Below the pieces are notes generated by a model. It made no database searches and was not told where the DNA came from. It saw only the letters and a program-made list of their open reading frames with translations. A DNA stretch of 6,472 nucleotides, taken from contig CANQUO010000121.1 in the NCBI GenBank assembly GCA_947627085.1, positions 1 through 6,472 of the forward strand, in the 5' to 3' direction. How positions within the stretch are numbered: position 1 is the stretch's first letter; each line of letters starts with the position of its first letter. The position numbers and the translations under genes were made by a program. The stretch comes from an uncultured Oscillospiraceae bacterium (GTDB lineage Bacteria > Bacillota > Clostridia > Oscillospirales > Oscillospiraceae). Shown one piece after another: positions 1 to 6,190 of this stretch.

Positions 1-284
1 GAGATCGGAAAGCTGCGGCTGGACATGGACGAACGCACGGTGATCTACGAGGGGGAGGAGATTCCCCTGACGACCCGGGAGTTCAATATCCTGTATAAAC
101 TGCTTTCCTACCCCGGCAAGACCTTTACCCGCACCCAGCTCATGGATGAATTTTGGGACGCGGACACCAACACCGCGCCGAGAGCCGTGGATGTCTACAT
201 GACAAAGCTCCGGGGAAAGTTTGAAAATTGCGCCGAATTCGAGCTCAAGACGGTCCACGGCCTGGGCTACAAGGCGGTGATCAA

Positions 285-288
<4 letters not shown>
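1..288 (+). CDS. OmpR/PhoB-family response regulator, C-terminal DNA-binding domain (5' partial)
   Basis: The reading frame is open from base 1, so this is the last 95 residues of a longer gene; the phosphoacceptor receiver domain lies before the window. What remains is a complete winged-helix output domain of the OmpR/PhoB type. It has the hallmark LTTREFNILYKLL stretch, the YPGKTFTRTQLMDEFW segment, a recognition-helix region with R.VDVYMTKLRGK, and the closing wing motif TVHGLGYKA. The ATG at base 25 is internal to the domain and not a real start. The stop codon overlaps the start of the histidine kinase gene by 4 bases (ATGA), so the two are translationally coupled and form one two-component system. 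The protein should bind promoter DNA when phosphorylated by that kinase. The regulon cannot be told from this fragment. The family call is firm. Confidence 0.93.
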
Positions 289-1347
<1,059 letters not shown>

Positions 1348-1373
<26 letters not shown>

Positions 1374-2262
1374 AAAGATATTCTGCCTGCTCCCGCTTTG
1401 GACGATTTTGGCGTCTCTTTTCGGTTACGGATTTGTGATCGCGGTGGCGGTGTTCGACATCCGGAGCCCGGTCCTGCAATACGCCTCCTATCTCGCCTCC
1501 GCCTACGCGCTGGTCGTCACCTGCACCGGGCTTGTCTATGTCAATACAGCGATCGACGGTGTCAAAAGGTTCATTTCCAACCGTCCGCTGATAAAAAAGC
1601 TCCGCTCCACCGCCGTGGGCGAAAAATACATGACCGATGTGCGGTTTCGAGCGGGAGTCTCGCTGTATCAGGGCTTTTTCGTAAATCTTTTGTACATCGT
1701 CATGAAGCTGGTATCCGGCATCGTCTACCGCTCCGCGTGGTTCATCGCCCTTGCGGTCTACTATATCCTGCTGGCCGTGATGCGCTTTCTACTTATGCGG
1801 CGCTTGAACGCCCGGGACGAGGATGAGGAGTTGCGCCGTTACCGGCTTTGCGGGATCATGCTTTTGTTCATGAATCAGGCGCTCACCGGCATAGTCGTAT
1901 TTATGGTCCATCAGAACCGGGGCTTTAATTATCCGGGACTGCTCATCTACGCCATGGCCGCCTACGCCTTTTACGCCGTCACCGTCGCAATCATCAACAT
2001 CGTCAAGACCCGGCGGCACAATAGCCCCATCCTCTCTGCGGCCAGGGCCCTGAGCCTTGTGGCGGCAATGGTGTCCATTCTGTCCCTGACCACGGCTATG
2101 CTGACGCAGTTCGGCGGAGACGGCAACGCGGATTTTAACAGGACGATGACCGGCGCGGTTGGCGGCGGCGTCTGCACCATTGTGATAGGAATGGCGATCT
2201 ATATGATCTGGCGGGCAAACAGGAGTCTTAAAAAACTTGAAATTAACAATTCTCAAACATAA
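1348..2262 (+). CDS. eight-helix integral membrane protein of unknown function in a two-component operon
   Basis: I do not recognise this 304-residue protein as a named family. It begins with a basic stretch (MERFKKILKK) and shows about eight hydrophobic segments near residues 12-36, 44-66, 102-124, 128-150, 166-187, 196-219, 230-253 and 265-288, and it ends in a short basic tail. The longest soluble loops (about 68-100 and 150-165) are rich in Lys, Arg and acidic residues and are probably cytoplasmic. No catalytic, ATP-binding or transporter signature is visible. The ATG at 1348 lies inside the kinase gene and has a strong AGGAGG site at 1335-1340, seven bases upstream, so it is expressed with the kinase. 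Its place directly after a kinase lacking a sensor domain suggests a signalling partner or the regulated effector; that is inference from position only. Confidence 0.85.
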
Positions 2263-2287
2263 TTTGAACGTTTCGCAAATATCTGTC

Positions 2288-2296
2288 TGTTACAAT
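2288..2296 (+). promoter_or_regulatory. candidate extended -10 promoter for the small membrane protein
   Basis: TGTTACAAT fits the extended -10 pattern TGnTATAAT with one mismatch and lies about 30 bases before the start codon of the gene at 2328. No good -35 hexamer stands 16-18 bases upstream, which extended -10 promoters tolerate. It sits in the 65-base AT-rich gap after the membrane-protein stop, so the small gene may be transcribed independently of the two-component operon. I see no terminator between them, so read-through is also possible. Confidence 0.4.
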
Positions 2297-2327
2297 AACG
2301 GCAGAAATTCGAAAGGAGTAAACGATC

Positions 2328-2708
2328 ATGGAAGAAAAGAAGGAGACCTTTACCTATACCTATTCCGCCAAAGAGCAGGAGGAGATCAAAAAGATTCGGG
2401 ACAAATACGCGCCCCCGACGAAGGCGGAGACCACCTTGGAGCAGCTCCGCCGCCTGGACGGGAGCGCCACCAAGGGAGCCGCCGTCGTATCCCTGATCGT
2501 CGGGATCATCAGCGCCCTCACCATGGGCGTGGGGATGTGCTGTACGATGGTATGGGGTGAAAAGCTGTTTATTCCGGGAGTTATAATTGGAATCATTGGA
2601 ATTGCCGGCGTGATTGCGGCCTATCCAATCTACGACCGCATGGTAAAGCGCAAGAGGGAAAAGCTTGCCCCCGAGATCATGCGCCTCAGCGACGAGCTGA
2701 TGAAATAA
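2328..2708 (+). CDS. small two-helix membrane protein, commonly labelled 'dihydropteridine reductase' in Clostridia
   Basis: A 126-residue protein with a charged N-terminal cytoplasmic part (about 1-48, including YTYSAKEQEEIKKIRDKYAP and LEQLRRLD), two hydrophobic helices (about 50-74, containing GMCC, and 80-102), and a basic C-terminal tail (about 104-126, MVKRKREKLAPEIMRLSDEL). From memory, close relatives in clostridial genomes carry the name 'dihydropteridine reductase'. I see no Rossmann or flavin-binding motif, and the protein is far too short for a known pteridine reductase, so that name looks like a propagated error. The start at 2328 has an AAGGAG site at 2313-2318. It follows the two-component operon in the same direction with a 65-base gap. 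Function unknown; probably a membrane-anchored structural or regulatory peptide. Confidence 0.85.
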   Translation: MEEKKETFTYTYSAKEQEEIKKIRDKYAPPTKAETTLEQLRRLDGSATKGAAVVSLIVGIISALTMGVGMCCTMVWGEKLFIPGVIIGIIGIAGVIAAYPIYDRMVKRKREKLAPEIMRLSDELMK

Positions 2709-2741
2709 TACTAAGGTTAGATTTAATTGCGGATAATATAA

Positions 2742-2760
2742 TGTTAAGCTTTTGTTAACA
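2742..2760. promoter_or_regulatory. inverted repeat TGTTAA-N7-TTAACA upstream of the peroxidase promoter
   Basis: A 19-base inverted repeat with perfect 6-base arms and a 7-base centre lies between the small membrane-protein gene and the -35 box of the gpx promoter, ending 14 bases before that box. It could be a regulator-binding site. It is too AT-rich, and has no following run of T, to be a convincing terminator. The half-sites resemble those of Rex boxes, but the spacing does not match. Confidence 0.3.
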
Positions 2761-2774
2761 CTTGTCCCGGCCTG

Positions 2775-2803
2775 TTGACTTTAATGAGTTCACGGACTAT
2801 ATT
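2775..2803 (+). promoter_or_regulatory. sigma-A-type promoter of the gpx-ohrR operon
   Basis: A -35 box TTGACT (2775-2780) and a -10 box TATATT (2798-2803) each match consensus at five of six positions and are separated by the ideal 17 bases. Transcription would start near 2810, leaving a leader of about 45 bases before the gpx ATG at 2855. The -10 box lies wholly inside the palindrome at 2795-2813, so a protein bound there would block RNA polymerase. Confidence 0.7.
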
Positions 2804-2813
2804 AAATATAGTC
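2795..2813. promoter_or_regulatory. candidate OhrR operator, perfect 19-base palindrome
   Basis: GACTATATTAAATATAGTC is a perfect inverted repeat: 9-base arms around a central A. It covers the -10 box and probable start point of the gpx promoter. The central ATTAAAT matches the core of the B. subtilis OhrR operator as I recall it (TACAATTAAATTGTA), and MarR-family sites are typically short AT-rich palindromes of this size. With ohrR as the second gene of the operon, the simplest reading is autorepression of gpx-ohrR by reduced OhrR, relieved by organic peroxide. The palindrome is seen directly; its assignment to OhrR is inference. Confidence 0.6.
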
Positions 2814-2854
2814 TTGCGCGACTAAATCTATCAAGATTAAAGGAGACCGTTCTT

Positions 2855-3397
2855 ATGAGTATCTACGATTTCAAGGTAAAGGCAAGGGACGGAAGCGAGG
2901 TCCCACTCGATCAATACAGGGGAAAGGTGCTGATCATCGTCAACACGGCCACAGGTTGCGGCTTCACGCCCCAGTACAGCGAGCTTCAGGAGCTCTACGA
3001 GCTCCACCGGAAGGACGGGCTGGAGATTCTGGACTTTCCCTGCAACCAGTTTATGGAGCAGGCCCCCGGGAGCGACGAGGAGATACATTCCTTCTGCACC
3101 GGGCGGTTCGGCATCACCTTCCCGCAGTTTTCCAAGGTGGACGTAAACGGGGAGAACGCCATACCGCTTTATAAGTACCTGACGGCGAACACTACCTTCG
3201 GCGGGTTCGGCAAGAGCCCCATGGCGCTTGTACTGAAACCCATCGTTAAAAAGATGGATAAGGACTACAAGAATAACGGCAACATCAAGTGGAATTTTAC
3301 GAAGTTCGTTATCGACCGTAACGGCGATATCGCCGCCCGCTTCGAGCCGACAGAGCCCATGGAGGCGCTTCGCGCAAAGGTAGAGGAGCTGTTGTGA
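2855..3397 (+). CDS. gpx: glutathione-peroxidase-family thiol peroxidase (Cys type)
   Basis: A 180-residue cytoplasmic peroxidase of the GPx fold, reducing hydroperoxides to alcohol or water. The peroxidatic residue is a cysteine, C35 in NTATGCGFTPQY, rather than selenocysteine. FPCNQF (61-66) is followed by Q69, and KWNFTKF carries W146 and N147, completing the Cys/Gln/Trp/Asn catalytic set. C81 lies 46 residues after C35 in SFCTGRFGITFPQF, where thioredoxin-dependent GPx enzymes place the resolving cysteine, so thioredoxin rather than glutathione is the likely reductant. About 20 extra residues (roughly 112-142, GGFGKSP...KKMDKDYKNNGN) stand before KWNF compared with short bacterial forms. 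The ATG at 2855 is chosen for its AAAGGAG site (2839-2845) and standard MSIYDF start; an in-frame TTG at 2762 precedes the promoter and is discounted. Co-transcribed with ohrR 36 bases downstream. Confidence 0.95.
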   Translation: MSIYDFKVKARDGSEVPLDQYRGKVLIIVNTATGCGFTPQYSELQELYELHRKDGLEILDFPCNQFMEQAPGSDEEIHSFCTGRFGITFPQFSKVDVNGENAIPLYKYLTANTTFGGFGKSPMALVLKPIVKKMDKDYKNNGNIKWNFTKFVIDRNGDIAARFEPTEPMEALRAKVEELL

Positions 3398-3433
3398 GGC
3401 TTTTTGGGACCTGCCGGGAGAGGGGGATGGGAG

Positions 3434-3883
3434 ATGGGCGATAAATACGACGCGCTGAGACTTGAAAATCAGCTGTGCTTTCCGCTGTACGTCTGCGCCA
3501 AGGAGATAGTCCGGGCGTATAAGTCGTATCTCGATGAGCTGGACCTGACATACACCCAGTACATCACCATGATGGTCATGTGGGAGCACAGGGAGCTTCG
3601 GGTAAAGGAGGTAGGGGAGAGGCTGTTTCTCGACTCCAGCACGCTGACGCCGCTTCTTAAGCGCCTGGAGGAGAAAGGCTATATCACAAGGCGCCGCTCG
3701 GATAAAGACGAGCGTGACGTATTTGTCGCGATAACGAAAGAGGGGGAGGCGCTGAGGGACCGGGCGATCGCCATCCCGGAAAGGCTGGCCTCCTGCGTGG
3801 CGCTGGAGCCAAATAAGGCTACGGAGCTTTACAGGACGCTTTATGAGATAATCGGGACGCTCACAAAACGAAGCGTCATCTGA
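3434..3883 (+). CDS. ohrR: OhrR, organic-hydroperoxide-sensing MarR-family repressor
   Basis: A 149-residue MarR-type winged-helix repressor that closely resembles B. subtilis OhrR. The N-terminal LENQLCF places the peroxide-sensing cysteine at C15, and Y29 and Y40, the tyrosines that hydrogen-bond that cysteine in the B. subtilis protein, fall at exactly the same numbers. The DNA-binding part is typical: VKEVGERLFLDSSTLTPLLKRLEEKGYITRRRS, then the wing with DERDV (about 57-97). C121 lies near the resolving cysteine of two-Cys OhrR proteins such as that of Xanthomonas. In the reduced form it should repress; oxidation of C15 by organic peroxides releases DNA. The ATG at 3434 is favoured by an AGGGGG site (3421-3426) and by this numbering; an upstream in-frame TTG at 3404 is less likely. 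It is the second gene after gpx and probably represses its own operon through the palindrome at 2795-2813. Its 3' end overlaps the convergent yitT-like gene by 8 bases. Confidence 0.93.
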   Translation: MGDKYDALRLENQLCFPLYVCAKEIVRAYKSYLDELDLTYTQYITMMVMWEHRELRVKEVGERLFLDSSTLTPLLKRLEEKGYITRRRSDKDERDVFVAITKEGEALRDRAIAIPERLASCVALEPNKATELYRTLYEIIGTLTKRSVI

Positions 3884-4784
3884 CGGGCCGCCGGACGATG
3901 CCGGCCACATTTTGAAGGGAAATAAAGGCGTTTTTGTCTATGTCCGTGACAAGCTTCTTGAGCTTGTTTATCTGGAAGTGGTTGACGATGAAGTAGATTA
4001 TCTGCTTATCACTCCCGGAGTAGCCCCCGGTGGCGCTGACGATGGTGCCGCCGGCCTTGAAGCTCTCGGACAGGGCCGCCGAAATCTCCTTCGCCTTCGT
4101 GGTGACCACCATGGCGCACATGGACCGGTCGAAGCCCTCAACTATGAAATCCACGGTCTTTGAGCCCACAAAATATGTGACGATGGAATAAAGTGGCAGT
4201 ATCCAGCTGTGGATGACTATGCCGCAGACGATGTAGAGAAGTGTATTGAAGGTCATGACAAAGGTGCCGATGGAGACGGAGAGCTTTCCTGCGAATATGA
4301 CCGACAGCACGTCCACCCCGTCTATGGCCCCGCCGAAGCGTATGGTGAGGCCGCTCCCCACTCCCGATATGACGCCGCCGAATACGGCGCACAGCAAAAG
4401 ATCGGTGCCCGCCAGGGGGGAGACGAAGTTTACGTCAATGGGCAGTACGTACATTATGAGGTAGGATACCAGGGAATAGACCCCGATGGCGTAGAGGGAA
4501 TAGACCGTGAAGGCGGGACCCTGACGCTTAAGCCCGAATAGAAATATGGGGAAGTTCAAAAGCAAAAGGAACACGGAAAGCGTCAGCCCCGGCGGGGTAA
4601 TCTGGTCTAAGAGCATGGAAAGACCCGATATTCCGCTGTCATAGAGCTTCACCGGAAAGAGGAACATGGAGACCCCGAAGGCGTTTATGATTCCCGCGGC
4701 GGTAAGCACAATAAAGTTTACCGGCTTCAGCTCCCGAAGCCCGCGCCTTAAAACACTCAAATGTAATTTTAGCTTTTTATTCAC
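3876..4784 (-). CDS. YitT-family membrane protein (DUF161 plus C-terminal DUF2179)
   Basis: A 302-residue membrane protein of the YitT family, near the usual length. The DUF161 membrane part shows helices at about 22-43, 68-86, 95-115, 128-145, 170-193 and 195-215, with family features such as GVSMFLFPVKLYDSGISG (37-54) and TIRFGGAIDGVDVLSV (147-162). The cytoplasmic DUF2179 domain follows (about 222-295), with GGYSGSDKQIIYFIV and a closing DIDKNAFISL. The molecular role of YitT proteins is not established; transport has been suggested. The start is a GTG at 4784-4782, preceded on its own strand by an AAAGGGAGG site. That start lies inside the end of the HAD-remnant gene (8-base overlap), so the two are likely co-transcribed and coupled. 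I see no promoter directly in front. The gene converges on ohrR with an 8-base overlap of the 3' ends, leaving no room for a separate terminator between them. Confidence 0.93.
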   Translation of the reverse strand: MNKKLKLHLSVLRRGLRELKPVNFIVLTAAGIINAFGVSMFLFPVKLYDSGISGLSMLLDQITPPGLTLSVFLLLLNFPIFLFGLKRQGPAFTVYSLYAIGVYSLVSYLIMYVLPIDVNFVSPLAGTDLLLCAVFGGVISGVGSGLTIRFGGAIDGVDVLSVIFAGKLSVSIGTFVMTFNTLLYIVCGIVIHSWILPLYSIVTYFVGSKTVDFIVEGFDRSMCAMVVTTKAKEISAALSESFKAGGTIVSATGGYSGSDKQIIYFIVNHFQINKLKKLVTDIDKNAFISLQNVAGIVRRPVR

Positions 4785-5094
4785 TTATTTTCCTCCCTTT
4801 CTCCGCTCCCAGGTCGCCGAGTACACTGATCATTTCATTCCATTCATGGATATGCAAATATTCACATTGCGGTAAATATTCATTGGAACGGTCTTTGTAG
4901 CCTATTTTACGGACATTTTCGATATGCGTACCGAAAATAAGCTCTGCGCCCCTTCTGACATCCTCAAGAGTGCAATTGTTCGGATTCTTTGTAACATATT
5001 TCAGAAGTTCCGCATTCCCTCGCATAGAATCCCAACCGGGCTCATACAAAAGTGTATGTCCATAATCAAATAAAATCATTTTAGGATATTTCAT
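4777..5094 (-). pseudogene. internally deleted HAD-superfamily hydrolase
   Basis: This 105-residue frame begins as a HAD hydrolase: MILFDYGHTL carries motif I with nucleophile D10 and T14 (DxGxT form), followed by a cap-like helical stretch (about 28-64, LLKYVTKNPNN, VRRGAELIFGTHIENVRKIGY). After Y66 it passes straight into KDRSNEYLPQCEYLHIHEWNEMISVL, which resembles the last 30 or so residues of clostridial HAD hydrolases. Such enzymes are usually about 220-240 residues. Motif II (Ser/Thr), motif III (Lys) and motif IV (acidic pair), which lie between these parts, are absent. An in-frame deletion of roughly 130 residues near base 4900 explains this, and the product should be catalytically dead. 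By hand count bases 4851-5094 are about 39% GC, well below the neighbours, so the gene may have been acquired. The start has a strong TAGGAGG site. It could still be translated to couple the yitT-like gene. Confidence 0.7.
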
Positions 5095-5115
5095 TTGAGG
5101 CCTCCTAATCTCAAA
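5094..5115 (-). promoter_or_regulatory. possible hairpin presenting the ribosome-binding site of the HAD remnant
   Basis: On the leftward transcript a 6-base inverted repeat (TTTGAG and CTCAAA) flanks a 10-base loop that contains the TAGGAGG ribosome-binding site, with the start codon at the foot of the stem. Such a layout could influence translation, but the stem is short and AU-rich and may be chance. Confidence 0.25.
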
Positions 5116-5133
5116 ACAAATGCATTTTTCGGG

Positions 5134-5160
5134 TTACCGCGCATGTCCATAGAACGGTAA
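5134..5160. repeat. inverted repeat TTACCG-N15-CGGTAA between lysR and the HAD remnant
   Basis: A perfect 6-base inverted repeat with a 15-base centre lies in the 104-base gap between the LysR gene and the HAD remnant. A separate 10-base palindrome, AAATGCATTT, is at 5118-5127. Neither is followed by a run of T on the leftward strand, so neither is a clear terminator, and I found no convincing promoter in this gap. Its role is unknown. Confidence 0.25.
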
Positions 5161-5198
5161 ATTTCAAATCCCCCTTCGCGCCGTGCTGTCCTCACCTA

Positions 5199-6074
5199 TC
5201 AGACCATATTTTCCCTCAGCGCGTCGAGAAGCCGGCCGGCGATGGGGGTGAATAACTGATATTTTTTCCACACAAGATAAATATTCTCCTCAAGCCTCGG
5301 CGTCAGGGGACAGAACACAAGGCCGCTACCCTCGCTTGTGTCGATGAGCCTGTCGAGGGTGAGCAGGAAGCCAAGGCCCTCCTTTACAAAGAGGGAAGCG
5401 TTGTAGGATAGCCGAAAGGAGCCCTCAAGCCTTAACTTATCCATCTTTTCCCCGCACCAGCGGGGAATATCTTTTTTCCATCCCTGCTCGGAGCAAAATA
5501 GGGGCAATCCCGCAAGGTCGTCAGCGTTTATCGCCGTTTTTCCGGCAAGCGGGTGCTCCGACGGCACGATAAGCCCCCATACGTCCGCCTCGGGGAAGCG
5601 CAGGAAATTGTATTTGGCCGTGTCCGGCTCCTCCGCCAGCACGGCAAAGTCCAGCACGCCCCGGTCCAGCTTCTCCGTCACCTGCTCCGTGTCGCCGCTG
5701 GTGATATGGTAGCGCAGACCGGGGTAGACCTCCTTGAAGCGGCGTATCTCCCGGGCGAGATAACGTATCTGATAGGATTCCGCAAGGCCGAAGTACACGT
5801 CCCCTCCCGTGATATCGTTGAGCGCGGCAAACTCCCCGGCGATCTTGTCTGCCATGGAGACAAGGTCCTCCGCCCGCTTTCTGAGCAGCATCCCCTCCTC
5901 AGTGAGCTCTATACGAAAGCTGTGGCGGATAAAGAGCTTTTTTCCAAGCTCGTCCTCCAGCGACTGAATCTGTTTGGACAGCGTCGGCTGGGTGACGTGC
6001 AGGTATTCGGAGGCGTGGGTCATGTTCTCCTCCCGCGCCACGGCCAGAAAGTAGCGGAGCGTCCTGATTTCCAT
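5199..6074 (-). CDS. LysR-family transcriptional regulator
   Basis: A 291-residue LysR-type regulator of normal length. The N-terminal helix-turn-helix (about 1-60) is textbook: MEIRTLRYFLAVAREENMTHAS, then YLHVTQPTLSKQIQSLEDELGKKLF and LTEEG. A linker helix (about 62-88) leads to the two-lobed effector-binding domain (about 91-291), which begins GDVYFGLAES and contains LDFAVLAEEP and YNASLFVKEGLGFLL. The effector is not identifiable. The ATG at 6074-6072 is chosen because of a GGAGGTG ribosome site and the standard MEIR start; an in-frame TTG 24 bases upstream adds residues unlike the family. It is divergent from the alpha/beta hydrolase gene at 6191 across 116 bases, the classic layout for a LysR protein that controls the divergent gene and itself. 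Its promoter is near consensus (6119-6147). The leftward neighbour is a degraded HAD gene 104 bases away. Confidence 0.95.
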   Translation of the reverse strand: MEIRTLRYFLAVAREENMTHASEYLHVTQPTLSKQIQSLEDELGKKLFIRHSFRIELTEEGMLLRKRAEDLVSMADKIAGEFAALNDITGGDVYFGLAESYQIRYLAREIRRFKEVYPGLRYHITSGDTEQVTEKLDRGVLDFAVLAEEPDTAKYNFLRFPEADVWGLIVPSEHPLAGKTAINADDLAGLPLFCSEQGWKKDIPRWCGEKMDKLRLEGSFRLSYNASLFVKEGLGFLLTLDRLIDTSEGSGLVFCPLTPRLEENIYLVWKKYQLFTPIAGRLLDALRENMV

Positions 6075-6118
6075 AGTCACACCTCCGTTATATTCCAAAA
6101 CAGAATAATACGATATAA

Positions 6119-6147
6119 ATTATAACAATTAGCGAGGTGGCAGTCAA
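6119..6147 (-). promoter_or_regulatory. near-consensus promoter of the LysR gene
   Basis: Reading leftward, a -35 box TTGACT (6147-6142) and a perfect -10 box TATAAT (6124-6119) are 17 bases apart, and the -10 is extended by TG one base upstream (TGTTATAAT, 6127-6119). Transcription would begin near 6112, giving a leader of under 40 bases before the ATG at 6074. The -35 box lies only a few bases from the -10 box of the opposing hydrolase promoter, so the two promoters overlap and may compete. Confidence 0.7.
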
Positions 6148-6158
6148 TAGATTATAAT
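6129..6158 (+). promoter_or_regulatory. candidate activator-dependent promoter of the alpha/beta hydrolase
   Basis: A perfect -10 box TATAAT (6153-6158) lies 32 bases before the hydrolase ATG, but the best -35 match at this distance is the poor TTAGCG (6129-6134, 18-base spacer). A strong -10 with a weak -35 is typical of promoters that need an activator, in this context the divergent LysR protein. An imperfect dyad ATTA-N9-TAAT (6151-6167), which fits the loose T-N11-A LysR pattern, overlaps it, but the whole gap is AT-rich and such matches are common by chance. Confidence 0.4.
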
Positions 6159-6190
6159 ATCTGTAATATATCTAAAAAGGAGCGGTGAAA

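Noticed and set aside
228..284. An earlier in-frame start for the histidine kinase at 228
   Set aside because: It would overlap the response regulator by about 60 bases and add a residue stretch unlike kinase N-termini; the ATG at 285 gives the usual 4-base overlap.
2742..2760. A Rex (NADH-sensing repressor) binding site
   Set aside because: The half-sites TGTTAA and TTAACA look like Rex halves, but the spacer is 7 bases rather than the 4 of the canonical site.
2762..2854. A 31-residue N-terminal extension of the GPx starting at TTG 2762
   Set aside because: That start precedes the promoter and has no ribosome site, and the extra residues are unlike GPx N-termini; the ATG at 2855 has a good site.
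3890..3905. A terminator hairpin for ohrR (GCCGG-N6-CCGGC)
   Set aside because: The stem is only 5 bases, is followed by CACATTTTG rather than a T run, and lies inside the coding region of the convergent gene.
2837..3910. A 357-residue open frame on the minus strand, opposite gpx and ohrR
   Set aside because: It runs antisense to two genes with full catalytic or sensing motifs, its translation shows no recognisable domain, and it is explained by the GC-rich codon pattern of the real genes.
4777..5094. The 105-residue frame as a complete small HAD-like protein
   Set aside because: It lacks motifs II-IV and joins two distant parts of the HAD fold, so an internal deletion is the better explanation, though not proven.
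5553..6125. A 190-residue plus-strand open frame opposite the LysR gene
   Set aside because: It is antisense to a clear LysR protein, has no family resemblance, and its end runs into the divergent promoter region.
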